Shown here: piece after piece, positions 44,018 to 53,774 of the stretch
Numbering within the stretch: position 1 is the first letter of the stretch
Layout of the letters: every line of letters begins with the position of its first letter
NCBI RefSeq assembly: GCF_010646885.2
Contig: NZ_CP050700.1
Span: forward strand, 3,560,501 to 3,624,500
Origin: Desulfopila sp. IMCC35008
Lineage (GTDB): Bacteria > Desulfobacterota > Desulfobulbia > Desulfobulbales > Desulfocapsaceae
Reading direction: 5' to 3'
Length of the DNA stretch: 64,000 bases
Position numbers and translations under genes: made by a program
Notes under the pieces: generated by a model
Told to the model about the DNA's origin: nothing
The model's input: the letters and a program-made list of their open reading frames with translations, nothing else
Databases searched by the model: none

Positions 44018-46002
44018 AGCTCAAACCTCACATCCATCTGCACAAAGAAGGACCACCCCTCCTGAGGTGTACCAGTTGCCTCTTCCTCCATAAGCCGGTA
44101 CGGATCGCTATACGTTACATCACCGACATTGTAAATTGAGGCAGAAAGATCGATATCATCGTTCAGCTCAGCGGTTACCGTAAGATTACCAAGCCAATAC
44201 GAATTGAGCTCGACACCGTTCGTCCCCATACGTTCACTTATGTACTGAACCTCAGCCCCCAATCTGCTGTTTTTATAACCAAGAGGGATGGAAGAACGCA
44301 TTTTCAGCTGATGGGTGGGAGAATTACTTAACCCCTGTCCATTCTCTTTTTCCGATTCCTGAACTGCATAACTCACATCTACACGTATCCCGTTTGAAAA
44401 ACGTGTCTCAGCCTCAAACTCAACACCCAAAGCATCTATCGACCCGCTGTTTCGAAACGTGTAATCGTCATCAGCAAAAACTTCCTCTATGACATCATCA
44501 ATTTGATAATAATAGAATGCTCCGGAAAAACGGGTTGACGGATTCAGGTAATACTCCAGAACAAACTCGGCCGTTTGTATCTCCTCAAAATCGAGACTTC
44601 CTTCGTCCTCCGTCCCGAACAAGCTGCTGGCCTCAAAAAAGTTGGGCGTTCGGAAGGCGCTGCCGTACAGGAGTTTGACACTACGGTCTGCACGGGGTTG
44701 CCAGATCAGGCCGATACGCGGATTCGTTTTCGAACCAAATTCGGTTTCATCGAACCGGCCACCAAGCAGCAGGGTCAGACCCTTCGAGAGTGATATATCG
44801 TCCTGGATGTAGACCCCATAACTTCGAAACTCATCTTCGTCAGAATAATCCAGTTCTGACCCCTCCAGTCCCCCTTCACTTCTGAGTTCCAGGTCTGCAT
44901 GTCCTTCCACCCCAAAGAGGATTCGGTGGTTCTCAAACTGCGTATTCACAACCTGAAATCCACCGCTCAACCACCTTCCCGGCGAATTCTCAACAAATAT
45001 TTCACGTTCGCCGCTCTCCTCGTAATCAATATACGGGAAACTCCCTCTATACAGTGCCTCGTTATAGGTCGCGTTGATCTCAAGAGCCCAGGTATCACTA
45101 AGTGTGGTTGCATACCTGGTATCGATGATTAGCCGTTCATCACGATTTTCATCATATTCGTTTATCAGGCCGGTTTCGGGATAGACATGCGCCCCACGCC
45201 TCCTTGTACCGTAGACAACTTCCGCCTGGAACGAGTCGTAGGAAAATTTTGCAAGAAAAGTCCCGTTTTCGGTAAAATCACTGTCATATTCAGCCGACTC
45301 TTCACTATATGAAGGTGCCACACCGGCTTCCTTGAATCCAGTCATACTGAGCAGGACTTCGGCTCCGTTATCGTACCTGTCCCCGTATGTGAGCCGCAGT
45401 TTATGACTATCAAAACTCCCCACCCCGCCTGCAAGCTCAAAACCGTTATAACTATGACCATTTTTTGTTATGACATTTACCACCCCGAAAAAGGCATTTT
45501 TCCCATAGACGGCCGACCCGGGACCGGGTGCATACTCAAGCCGTTCAATCAGACCGACATCGAGGGGAAATTCCCTGCCTGCCAGGGCACTGTCATAAAT
45601 ATTGTCATTGACCCGCACACCATCAATCAGAATGAGGACACGTGTGTTATAATCACCGGGACGCCCCAGGCCTCGCACCCCGAGGAAGGTGTTAAAATCA
45701 TCACTTGTGGTATATAAGCCAGGCAGGCTCCGCAGGATATCCTCAAGGGTCCGGTAACCGTAAGTTTTGATATCTTCGGCAGTTACGATGCGTACGGCGG
45801 AAGGGGAACTGGCCGTTGTCTGCAATACTCTTGCAGCAGTACTGGCTGTCACCGACCTGGGAGCGTTGGCGAGCCCGACTGTCCCCAGGTCTTCGAGGGA
45901 AAAATCATCCAGATCCTGCACCTCGGCAAGTCCATGAATCGGGGTTGTGGCAAGAAGCATCCAAAGGGGAAGGACGCGCAGAATAAAGAGAGAACATTTC
46001 AT
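44011..46002 (-). CDS. TonB-dependent outer membrane receptor
   Basis: A 663-residue outer membrane receptor with a signal peptide ending A-E. A plug domain (V-T-A-E-D-I-K-T-Y-G-Y-R-T-L-E-D-I-L then V-L-I-L-I-D-G-V-R-V-N-D) precedes a beta-barrel rich in alternating aromatic residues and ends with a C-terminal F-E-L-W, as for Bam-inserted proteins. No typical siderophore clue is visible, and its operon with a diguanylate cyclase and YfiR suggests a sensory or signalling role. Confidence 0.92.
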   Translation of the reverse strand: MKCSLFILRVLPLWMLLATTPIHGLAEVQDLDDFSLEDLGTVGLANAPRSVTASTAARVLQTTASSPSAVRIVTAEDIKTYGYRTLEDILRSLPGLYTTSDDFNTFLGVRGLGRPGDYNTRVLILIDGVRVNDNIYDSALAGREFPLDVGLIERLEYAPGPGSAVYGKNAFFGVVNVITKNGHSYNGFELAGGVGSFDSHKLRLTYGDRYDNGAEVLLSMTGFKEAGVAPSYSEESAEYDSDFTENGTFLAKFSYDSFQAEVVYGTRRRGAHVYPETGLINEYDENRDERLIIDTRYATTLSDTWALEINATYNEALYRGSFPYIDYEESGEREIFVENSPGRWLSGGFQVVNTQFENHRILFGVEGHADLELRSEGGLEGSELDYSDEDEFRSYGVYIQDDISLSKGLTLLLGGRFDETEFGSKTNPRIGLIWQPRADRSVKLLYGSAFRTPNFFEASSLFGTEDEGSLDFEEIQTAEFVLEYYLNPSTRFSGAFYYYQIDDVIEEVFADDDYTFRNSGSIDALGVEFEAETRFSNGIRVDVSYAVQESEKENGQGLSNSPTHQLKMRSSIPLGYKNSRLGAEVQYISERMGTNGVELNSYWLGNLTVTAELNDDIDLSASIYNVGDVTYSDPYRLMEEEATGTPQEGWSFFVQMDVRFELW

Positions 46003-46028
46003 AGTAAAAAGAAGTGTATCACAGCTAC

Positions 46029-47330
46029 CTATTCCATTCCCAGCTCAAATATCCTATAGGAGTTTTTGCCCTCATTTTTTGCTGCATACATAGCCAAATC
46101 TGCCATGCGCAAAAGGTCTTGGGTTTTACGGGCATTCTCGGGACATGAGGCAATCCCAACGCTTGCGCCAACACCAACGGTTATTGTTTCCTCCGCCTCC
46201 CGAATAACAATAGGCTTACTAACTGCGGCAATCAGACGCTTGCAGATACCTGCGACCGACTTCTCCCCATACACGCCTGTCAGAAGGACTGCAAACTCAT
46301 CGCCGCCCAGACGATATAATGTATCCGTGCCTTGGAGGATGGTCTTTATCCGTTTAGACACGATCTGCAACACGACATCACCATAATGATGGCCGTGCAC
46401 ATCGTTGACCTGTTTAAAATCATCAAGATCGATGAACATTAATGCAGTGGTTTCATCACCCTTAACTGCATTATCCACCGCGGTCTTCACATCAGTCCTA
46501 AAGGCGTGGCGGTTTGGACAGCCAGTTAACTCATCGGTGCGCGCTAGCGCATCCAGGTGTCGCTCAGATTCCCTGCTCTGATCCAGTTCCATACTCAGTT
46601 TCTTATCCCAGGCCTCAATACGTTCCAGCATCTGGTTAAAGCGGGTTGCCAACCGGGCAACCTCATCTTTGCCATCGTCATTAGCGCGTAGATGATAACT
46701 CTTATCTGTTGCAACCTTCTCTGCAAGCTTCGACATATCGAGAATAGGCCCCAGCGCCCATTGTTGCATCCTCTTCAGAATATGCGCTGACAGTAGAATA
46801 CCGAGAATCGTGGCCCCCCCGCCAATATATACAAAAAGCAACAGGTTTGTCCTGATGGTATCAAGCCCCCCTTCCAGCACAACCGTTCCAACACGCTCCT
46901 CCTGGACATAAACAGGTGCAAACGCCACCAGTTTTTGCGATTCAAAGCTTGTACTGTCGCGGTGAATAGCAGGCACACGTGTCCGGTAAGAGGTTGTATT
47001 TTCTTCTCCGCCGCTGATCAGCTCAACGAATATGTCATTATTCTGGTCAAAAACTATGACCCTCAGCAAATTACTCGTCCGCTTAAATGAGGCAGCGAGC
47101 TTTCTGGTTTCATCTTTATCCTGGAAAACAAGCATTGGTGCCGTATTGGTCGCAAGCAGACGTGCTTCTGCCAACAGGCTGTCGGCCAGCTCCTGGCGGG
47201 CGAAAAATGAGTAGAGAATAGAAAAGAAAACAAGAACAACAAACATGACGACTGTTGTACCTAAAATATTCAACAGCCTCATCTTGTTGATAAGAGATTG
47301 ATTTTTGAGGAATTTTAAAAATAATTGCAT
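46029..47330 (-). CDS. Diguanylate cyclase (CHASE8-like/HAMP/GGDEF)
   Basis: A 433-residue membrane enzyme making c-di-GMP. There is a first transmembrane segment (residues 20-41), a periplasmic sensor of about 115 residues, a second segment, a HAMP linker (I-L-D-M-S-K-L-A-E-K-V) and a C-terminal GGDEF domain with an intact G-G-D-E-F. The inhibitory I-site RxxD is Q-G-T-D, so feedback inhibition may be lost. ATG 47330 is chosen because upstream starts add a non-conserved tail. First gene of the operon with the TonB receptor and YfiR. Confidence 0.9.
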   Translation of the reverse strand: MQLFLKFLKNQSLINKMRLLNILGTTVVMFVVLVFFSILYSFFARQELADSLLAEARLLATNTAPMLVFQDKDETRKLAASFKRTSNLLRVIVFDQNNDIFVELISGGEENTTSYRTRVPAIHRDSTSFESQKLVAFAPVYVQEERVGTVVLEGGLDTIRTNLLLFVYIGGGATILGILLSAHILKRMQQWALGPILDMSKLAEKVATDKSYHLRANDDGKDEVARLATRFNQMLERIEAWDKKLSMELDQSRESERHLDALARTDELTGCPNRHAFRTDVKTAVDNAVKGDETTALMFIDLDDFKQVNDVHGHHYGDVVLQIVSKRIKTILQGTDTLYRLGGDEFAVLLTGVYGEKSVAGICKRLIAAVSKPIVIREAEETITVGVGASVGIASCPENARKTQDLLRMADLAMYAAKNEGKNSYRIFELGME

Positions 47331-47750
47331 TAATTTACCAGCGACCCTGATCACTCCCCCCCTTGGTCTGAAATTGGCATAAACCTTGTGTCGATTTGGT
47401 TCTGAACCAGCTATTGTATGGTATTCAGCATTTTGCATCGATTGCCAAATAGTACACAATGTTTACCAATAGTGCCCTGAAAGAGATAAGCCAAGACTTC
47501 GAATGCCCTCGGGATGCAATCCGGACTGCTATCATCTTCTTCAATGTTTCAACAGTCTAAAGAGACGACTATAGTACACTGCCGAAAATCCTCAAAACCG
47601 GTACCATTTGAACTGAAGGTGAATTCGGGCTAGCGATCATAAGCGGCTCGGCCAGGTTTCATTTCTACTCATACATGATATGTATCCTCCCATTTTTCTT
47701 ACACAGAATCAAACGATGTGGATATAATTTCCCTCACTCTGCAAAAAAAC
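47331..47750. other. Upstream region of the cyclase operon
   Basis: About 420 bases with no convincing gene. It holds the promoter for the leftward diguanylate cyclase operon but no site stands out. Confidence 0.3.
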
Positions 47751-47797
47751 AAAAAAAAAGCCCCTGCCGACCTAGAGGGGAGTGGTCAACAGGGGCA
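47751..47797 (-). terminator. Terminator of the Spy-like gene
   Basis: On the minus strand GCCCCTG and CAGGGGC form a 7-bp stem with a 23-base loop followed by nine Ts. It is 24 bases after the Spy-like stop codon. Confidence 0.85.
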
Positions 47798-47820
47798 TGG
47801 TAAAAGAGGAAGGGGAAGTA

Positions 47821-48273
47821 CTAGAAGTTACCGCCACCCATCATTCCGCCACCTCGCTTACCGCCATGATGCCGGCCAAATCCTTGACCATTGCCACCCA
47901 TCATGCCGCGGGGACCTACATACTGGTCGACTCCGGCCTCAACAGCCATGGTCCTTATGCTGTTGCGCAGGTCAAAGAGTTCACCCGCAAGTTTGGACGC
48001 GGCAGCCGGGTCGGGGTTATTACTTTGCAGAAGAGCTCTTTTTTCAGTCTGCTTCATAATAATCTGTTTGCGAATCTCCTGGGTATCGGCGAAAAACTTG
48101 TCGAGTTTTCCCTGTACCGCAGGGTCAAGCTGTTGTTGAACGATCGCATTCGGGTACTGAGGACAATTCTGGTAGTTCATCCCCATGCCATTACCACGAT
48201 TCCAATTTGCTGAGGCTGCACCTGCTGCTACCAGACCGGTTACTAAGACTACTGTCATAATTTTCTTTTTCAT
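47821..48273 (-). CDS. Periplasmic Spy/CpxP/ZraP-like metal-response protein
   Basis: A 150-residue exported protein with a signal peptide (K-K-K-I-M-T-V-V-L-V-T-G-L) and a helical core L-D-K-F-F-A-D-T-Q-E-I-R-K-Q-I-I. The C-terminal tail is rich in Gly, Met and His (G-R-H-H-G-G-K-R-G-G-G-M-M-G-G-G), suited to metal binding. This matches the zinc-resistance-associated (ZraP)/Spy class of chaperone-like stress proteins. No regulator lies beside it. The strong terminator suggests a separate transcript. Confidence 0.82.
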   Translation of the reverse strand: MKKKIMTVVLVTGLVAAGAASANWNRGNGMGMNYQNCPQYPNAIVQQQLDPAVQGKLDKFFADTQEIRKQIIMKQTEKRALLQSNNPDPAAASKLAGELFDLRNSIRTMAVEAGVDQYVGPRGMMGGNGQGFGRHHGGKRGGGMMGGGNF

Positions 48274-48817
48274 ATCAATGTCTCCTGTGTTGACTTGTTT
48301 TGCTGTCTTTCCTGCTGTGCAGGATTGTTGTCACATCTTGCCTGTTATCAAGCAAACAGCGTGCCACCAACAGAAGACAATACATATTGTACTATTATAA
48401 CTACACTTATGCCACTAACCACAGTTTGACTTTCATCTATTCACGATGCATACTGGATATTTTTTACCCAGCCGTAAAGGATATCTGGATATATTTTTCC
48501 GATAGTGCAAGCCACAAGAACACCCGGCCGGAAATGAGAAGAATTGACAATGACAAATTTGTGGGAAAAGTACCACACTTGCCATGAAACTGTCCGCCAG
48601 ATGCAACACTCAAACTGAATATGATAGAGGATACGTTGCAGCTCAGCAGGCCAAAAGGAAATATTCCATGAACCTAAGGTACTGAATAAAATATATAATA
48701 ATCAAATAGCGAGTAACACTTGTGGCCCGGCCATGAAACTGGCCTCACCTTTGCAAGAAGTAAAACAAAGCAAGGGCAATAATCTTATAATCTGTAGAAA
48801 AGAACCGTCATTACAGC
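48274..48817. other. Intergenic stretch
   Basis: About 540 AT-rich bases upstream of the small membrane gene. No gene or structured element is recognised. Confidence 0.3.
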
Positions 48818-49099
48818 ATGAACAGTATAAATCCTCCTCAAAGCACCAACTCATTTACCTCCATTTCACAGCATGAAACGGTCGGCATCTCTATACTGTC
48901 CGGCTTTACCTGGATTGTTGCCCTGCTTTTCACCATCCTTACTGTTGTTTTCAGGCTTTCTTATATGCTCGTTGCTAACCTGTTACATTACTGCCTGAAA
49001 TGCTCCGTCTACCTGCTGCTTGGCACCCTCTTTGTCTGCTCGGCCTTTGTCCTGATTGTGTTATCGATCATGACGTTAGGGGCAATCAGTTTACCTTAA
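48818..49099 (+). CDS. Small membrane protein, unknown
   Basis: A 93-residue protein with two hydrophobic segments (W-I-V-A-L-L-F-T-I-L-T-V-V-F and L-L-L-G-T-L-F-V-C-S-A-F-V-L-I-V-L) and no family I recognise. The gene converges on the RapZ C-terminal gene. No clear ribosome-binding site. Confidence 0.45.
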   Translation: MNSINPPQSTNSFTSISQHETVGISILSGFTWIVALLFTILTVVFRLSYMLVANLLHYCLKCSVYLLLGTLFVCSAFVLIVLSIMTLGAISLP

Positions 49100-49112
49100 T
49101 CAGTTACCCCCA

Positions 49113-49511
49113 TTATTCATTATCAATATCACGGTGTTCAATCTTTAGAGAGACCCCGTCCCGGGCCAGCAGTTCTGCCAGATGCTCAACCACTGCAACA
49201 GAGCGATGATGCCCGCCGGTGCAGCCAACACCAAGCCGCAATGTCTTTTTGTCAGCCGTACGGTTTTCACGCAATAAAAACCTGAGCAATGGTACCAGTA
49301 ACGCCAAAAACTCTTCACCGCTTCGACTCTGAAGAACATATCTTTTAATACTTTCATCTCTGCCCGTCAGGTGCCTGAGCGACTCTTCCCAGTAAGGATT
49401 CGGGAGAAAACGCACATCCCAGACAATAGTTGCATCAACAGGAGCCCCGTACTTAAACCCAAACGAGAACAGGGTAACCTCCAAATCATTCATATCATTC
49501 TTTTGATCCAT
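49113..49511 (-). CDS. RapZ C-terminal domain protein (stand-alone)
   Basis: A 132-residue protein corresponding only to the C-terminal domain of RapZ. It has F-S-F-G-F-K-Y-G-A-P near the start, V-W-D-V-R-F-L-P-N-P-Y-W and I-G-C-T-G-G-H-H-R-S-V in near-standard form (here V-G-C-T-G-G-H-H-R-S-V). This half binds RNA and regulates GlmS synthesis in enteric bacteria. The N-terminal P-loop kinase-like half is absent. ATG 49511 follows GGGAGAA. The partner, RNA or metabolite, is unknown here. Confidence 0.85.
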   Translation of the reverse strand: MDQKNDMNDLEVTLFSFGFKYGAPVDATIVWDVRFLPNPYWEESLRHLTGRDESIKRYVLQSRSGEEFLALLVPLLRFLLRENRTADKKTLRLGVGCTGGHHRSVAVVEHLAELLARDGVSLKIEHRDIDNE

Positions 49512-49527
49512 CAATTTCTCCCGTTGA

Positions 49528-50421
49528 TTATGCCAGGTGCAGAATACGAGGCTGCACCCTCCTTCTTCCTGCCACATGCTGATATGTTATGGCAGGATAA
49601 CCGAGGGCAATCACGCTGTACAACCGTGTCGTCCCACCCAGGCCCAAGGCCTTTTTCATTTTCTGACTTCGTCGCACCGCCTCCACTACAAACCCTATCA
49701 GGCAACTGCCAAGCCCCATAGCATGGGCGGCAAGCAGGATATTCTGGGTTGCCAGCAGTGCATCCTCAGCCGGACAGCTGGCGGTGGTCTCACCGGTAAC
49801 CAGGATTGCTGCGGCAGCACCATGAAACAGGCGATCAACCTGTTCCTCATCCCATTGCCGCAATGCTTCCTGAACCGAGTCGTAATACTCCCGATAATAC
49901 TTGCCCAAGGCATCCCCGGCAAAGATTTTTGCCAAGAGCCGATACACCGGGTTCCGCGCCTGACTGTTAAGCTCCCGGTAATATCCGGCGGTCAGCTCCC
50001 CCAATGATTTCACATCCTTTCTACGCGGCAGTATAGTATACTGCCACGACTGGCTATTGGTGCCCGATGGCGCTGTTGTGCCTATTCTGACCAGGTCCTC
50101 CAGGATTTCAATATCAACCACGTCTTGCCTGTAATTACGGCAGGACCTCCGTGAGCGCATCAATTGTACCAGCCTGTCTGTCTCAAAATCCCCCGGCGCC
50201 ATACTCTCAGTACGTTCAGAAAATGTCTGAAAGGAAAGGACATCCGCCACGTCCGTCACCTGAACGGCACTCACCGGACAGACGGCCCGGCAATGACCAC
50301 AAGCCATGCACCCATCAGCGGTAACCAAGACCTCCTTTGCCCTCACCTCAAAAAGCTTATGAGGACAAACCTTTGCACACAATCCGCACCTGCTGCATAG
50401 TTCCTTATCGACCCGTACCAT
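49528..50421 (-). CDS. Nitroreductase with N-terminal 4Fe-4S ferredoxin domain
   Basis: A 297-residue fusion. Residues 1-60 hold two 4Fe-4S motifs (C-S-R-C-G-L-C-A-K-V-C-P and C-M-A-C-G-H-C-R-A-V-C-P). Residues about 80-297 are a nitroreductase domain with R-S-R-R-S-C-R and A-P-S-G-T-N-S-Q-S-W-Q. It binds FMN and should reduce nitro or quinone-like compounds from ferredoxin electrons. It is a single gene, 16 bases upstream of the RapZ-like gene on the same strand. Confidence 0.9.
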   Translation of the reverse strand: MVRVDKELCSRCGLCAKVCPHKLFEVRAKEVLVTADGCMACGHCRAVCPVSAVQVTDVADVLSFQTFSERTESMAPGDFETDRLVQLMRSRRSCRNYRQDVVDIEILEDLVRIGTTAPSGTNSQSWQYTILPRRKDVKSLGELTAGYYRELNSQARNPVYRLLAKIFAGDALGKYYREYYDSVQEALRQWDEEQVDRLFHGAAAAILVTGETTASCPAEDALLATQNILLAAHAMGLGSCLIGFVVEAVRRSQKMKKALGLGGTTRLYSVIALGYPAITYQHVAGRRRVQPRILHLA

Positions 50422-50531
50422 TCCTTATACCCAAAGATTATGATTTTACCGTTAAAATCTACTATACATTAAATTTTTACTGATGTAATAACAAGCGTTC
50501 ACCGTAAACCCAACACCAACACAGGCTTGCC

Positions 50532-51929
50532 ATGACCAGACAACCAGAACAGAACCACCGATCGGGATACCGCGACGTATTGCGGGTCTGCCTGCCGTTG
50601 GTTCTCGGCATGTCCGCAACGACCGTCATGGAGTTCACAGATCGTGTTTTCCTAAGTAATTACAGCGTAGAGGCGATATCAGCCGTCGTCCCGGCCGGCA
50701 TCAGCGCCTATCTGTTCCTGGCATTTTTCGGTGGAATTACCGGTTATGCCGGGGTCTTTATCGCCCAGTATTTCGGGAGCGGCTCCACTACACGTATTGG
50801 CGCAGTGCTCTGGCAAGGCATCTACTTAACCCTGTTTTCCGCAGGTATCTGCTGGCTGCTAGCACTCTTTATAACCGGCCCCCTTTTTGCCTTTGCCGGA
50901 CATGCAGACGAGGTACGCGTACTGGAGGAGATCTATTTCTCGATCCTGTGCAAAGGCTCATTCCTGCATGTGGCAGTTTGTACCTTGTCCACCTTTTTCA
51001 CCGGACGCGGCATCACCCGGCCTGTCATGATCATCACCCTTATCGGGGTTGTCGCCAACATCCCGCTCGATTATGCCCTTATCTACGGAAAATGGGGGTT
51101 ACCGGAAATGGGTGTTACCGGAGCGGCAATTGCCACAGTCATGTCATGGGGCGTAAACTTTGCGCTCTTGGCCCTGCTAATATTCACACCAAAAAACAAC
51201 AAGGATTTCGGGGTCTTTTCCGCTTATCAAATTGATTTGAAGCTACTCCTTCGCCTGCTGCAGTTCGGTATTCCCGGCTCCCTCCAGTTCACCCTCGATA
51301 TCCTGGCCTTTACCATCTTCATCCTGCTGGTAGGACGAATCGGAACAGAGCAACTGGCAGCAACGAATATTGTGCTCTCCATCAATGCAGTAGCCTTTAT
51401 GCCGTCCATGGGTGTGTCTCAGGGGATAACAGTCATGGTAGGCCAGGCTCTTGGCAGAAGAAATGTCCCTGAGGCCCAAACTGCTGTAAGAAAGGCCATC
51501 CACCTGCTGCTGGCTTACATTGTCGTCATCGATCTTCTTTTTATCTTCCTGCCCGAACCAATACTGGCCCTCTTTATCCAGGAAGGTGGTGAGGCCGGTT
51601 CCATCAGCACAGTTATGAGTACTGGCATACAGCTGCTGCGCATCATTTCCGCTTACCTGCTTCTCGACGCACTTTACATGGTCTTCAGCGGTGCATTGAA
51701 AGGAGCTGGTGATACACGGTTCCTGATGATTTCCATAGGTGTCTCTTCACTCTTCTGCCTGATATTGCCCGTCTATTTCGGTATCAGTTATTTTGGCATG
51801 GGCGTGCAGGCAGCCTGGAGCTGCGTGCTTCTCTTCATCATTGTCCTGTTCCTTCTTTCAGCCGGCCGCTACCGGACGGGTAAATGGAAGAAAATGTTGG
51901 TGATTGAAAAGGAGTTCCAGAAGCCATAA
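50532..51929 (+). CDS. MATE-family multidrug efflux transporter
   Basis: A 465-residue membrane protein with about 12 hydrophobic segments in two bundles. MATE-type features include an opening V-L-G-M-S-A-T-T-V-M-E-F-T-D-R-V-F-L-S near residue 22, G-I-A-A-Q-Y-like I-A-Q-Y-F-G-S-G and C-terminal Y-F-G-I-S-Y. It exports cationic compounds using a cation gradient. The region between it and the divergent nitroreductase gene is its likely promoter. Confidence 0.9.
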   Translation: MTRQPEQNHRSGYRDVLRVCLPLVLGMSATTVMEFTDRVFLSNYSVEAISAVVPAGISAYLFLAFFGGITGYAGVFIAQYFGSGSTTRIGAVLWQGIYLTLFSAGICWLLALFITGPLFAFAGHADEVRVLEEIYFSILCKGSFLHVAVCTLSTFFTGRGITRPVMIITLIGVVANIPLDYALIYGKWGLPEMGVTGAAIATVMSWGVNFALLALLIFTPKNNKDFGVFSAYQIDLKLLLRLLQFGIPGSLQFTLDILAFTIFILLVGRIGTEQLAATNIVLSINAVAFMPSMGVSQGITVMVGQALGRRNVPEAQTAVRKAIHLLLAYIVVIDLLFIFLPEPILALFIQEGGEAGSISTVMSTGIQLLRIISAYLLLDALYMVFSGALKGAGDTRFLMISIGVSSLFCLILPVYFGISYFGMGVQAAWSCVLLFIIVLFLLSAGRYRTGKWKKMLVIEKEFQKP

Positions 51930-51948
51930 GCCTCGGCTCCTGTACGGT

Positions 51949-53097
51949 TCAGCTGCTGTCACGTGACAGCAGCTGCAGGAAAAAAAACGTTGCCAGCAGC
52001 ATCGACAACAATACGCAGAGAAAGGCGTGCCAGCCAAAATGCTCGAACACAATACCCGGAAGAAATGAACCGAAGGTGCCGCCCAGATAATAAAATGAGA
52101 TATACATGCCATTGGCCAAGGCCTTATTGGCCTCGGCGAGTTTATTGACCAGACCTGACAACAATGAATGAGCCAGGAAAAATCCCGTGCAGAAAACAAA
52201 CATCCCAAGAAACATCACCTGGTACTGCTCCGCCATAAACACCAGAGTTCCTGCAGCAAAAATCAGGACCCCTGCAGACACCGCTCTCATTTCATTGCCA
52301 AAAAAGGATATAATCCGTGAATTGTTCATACAAACAACCACACCGGAAATATACCCCAGATACAGGAGGCCGACACCGGTCTGCCCAAGTGACACCTCCA
52401 TCCTGCGAAGCTCGAATGGTAAAAAATTCATCAGTGCAGCAAAGGCAAAAAACAGACAGAAGATACAGCAATAGAGATACCTAAACTGAGGCTGGCGGAG
52501 AAGCCTCACAAGATCGACCGTTCTCAACCGGACATAACTCATCTTTATATCTTTCTTTAAACCACCCAGCAAAATAAAACAGACCAGCAAGCCAACACCG
52601 AGAAAAAAGAAAAAGAACCTCCAGCCGAAAATATCGGTGCTGAGTCCGGACAAAAACCGTCCCAGGAATCCGCCCATGATGGTCGAACCGATATACATGG
52701 CAATATTATGCTGTACCTTATCTGCCGGAGAAGTATACGAGATATAACTCATGAGAGAAGTAAGGATGGCCGGGATAAGCAGTCCCTGTACCCCTCGAAT
52801 GGTGAGAAGAAACACATAGCTGGTGGTACAGGCAAACAGTATCTCAAGAACAGCAAGCAGCAGCACGGCCCCTCGCAACAGACTCCTGGCCGGATAGGCT
52901 TCAAGCAGGATACCATAAAAGAGAGGAGCTACTCCCAGTGGTGCCATCATGAGGGTGGTGAAAAGAATAGCCTGCAGACCGCTAAGCCCGAACTCCTGCT
53001 GAAAAACAGGTTGTATCGGCTGCGCCGCATAAAGGGAACAGAAGGTGAGGACGGCGGTGAAATACATCACCCGAATTACAGTTTTTCTTGCCGTCAT
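51949..53097 (-). CDS. Major facilitator superfamily transporter
   Basis: A 382-residue MFS protein with about 12 hydrophobic segments. It begins V-I-R-V-M-Y-F-T-A-V-L-T-F-C-S-L-Y-A-A-Q-P-I-Q-P-V-F (resembling the YnfM family). The cytoplasmic loop between TM2 and TM3 is present as G-I-L-L-E-A-Y-P-A-R. Substrate unknown; ends with an L-Q-L-L-S-R-D tail. ATG 53097 is chosen because the upstream in-frame start adds a polar extension. Confidence 0.88.
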   Translation of the reverse strand: MTARKTVIRVMYFTAVLTFCSLYAAQPIQPVFQQEFGLSGLQAILFTTLMMAPLGVAPLFYGILLEAYPARSLLRGAVLLLAVLEILFACTTSYVFLLTIRGVQGLLIPAILTSLMSYISYTSPADKVQHNIAMYIGSTIMGGFLGRFLSGLSTDIFGWRFFFFFLGVGLLVCFILLGGLKKDIKMSYVRLRTVDLVRLLRQPQFRYLYCCIFCLFFAFAALMNFLPFELRRMEVSLGQTGVGLLYLGYISGVVVCMNNSRIISFFGNEMRAVSAGVLIFAAGTLVFMAEQYQVMFLGMFVFCTGFFLAHSLLSGLVNKLAEANKALANGMYISFYYLGGTFGSFLPGIVFEHFGWHAFLCVLLSMLLATFFFLQLLSRDSS

Positions 53098-53200
53098 ATT
53101 GTAATCAGGTGAGTAAAATGATGGAGTGTATCTTCCGGAGACGGAATAAGAATAGCAAAAAGACCGACGACACATCGGAAGGTGTCGCCGGAACATTTTT

Positions 53201-53590
53201 TCAAATCAATGAATCCAGAGTCGACTGAAGGGAGGCCAAATCGAACGGTTTATTAATAGCACCCTTAAAACCGTGGTCGCCATATTGCATCATGATCGGA
53301 TCAGCCGGGTTGCCGCTGGATACAAGTACCTTAACATCCGGGTTAATCTCGAGCACTCTGCCGATAGCTTCCTTACCACCCATACCACCGGGAATAGACA
53401 GATCCATGACAATAATATCGTATGGGACACCATCTTCCAGGCTACGTGAGTACTCCTCAATGGCGGCCTCGCCGTCTTTTACGTGATGACCGTCATACCC
53501 CAGATGAATCAACATCTGGCAGGCGATTTCTCCTATCATGTCCTCATCGTCCATGATGAGGATTTTGCCTTTTCTTTCCTGTTCTGACAA
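53201..53590 (-). CDS. Single-domain response regulator (receiver)
   Basis: A 129-residue CheY-like receiver domain: D-D-E near 15-17 for metal, the phospho-acceptor Asp in I-I-V-M-D-L-S-I-P-G-G, a Ser in the T/S switch position (V-S-S-G) and the Lys in N-K-P-F. There is no output domain. A hybrid histidine kinase partner is not encoded beside it, so it is orphan in this window. Confidence 0.9.
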   Translation of the reverse strand: MSEQERKGKILIMDDEDMIGEIACQMLIHLGYDGHHVKDGEAAIEEYSRSLEDGVPYDIIVMDLSIPGGMGGKEAIGRVLEINPDVKVLVSSGNPADPIMMQYGDHGFKGAINKPFDLASLQSTLDSLI

Positions 53591-53774
53591 TTGCGTCCCC
53601 CTCGTTCGTCACCGAGATTCAGTAAAGCATCTTATAAATTCCAGTATGCCAGATACTTCAGACCCCAGTCAAGGTTACTCTTCTCTTTTTTTTAAATGTA
53701 TTTTCAGGACATTCCCTGCGTGCTGTTGTATGATATTCTCTGTCCGTTTACAGTCACAGGTTATTTTAATAATT

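Noticed and set aside
44575-44793. Plus-strand frames inside the TonB receptor and other large genes
   Set aside because: Shadows of real genes; no family, no ribosome-binding sites.
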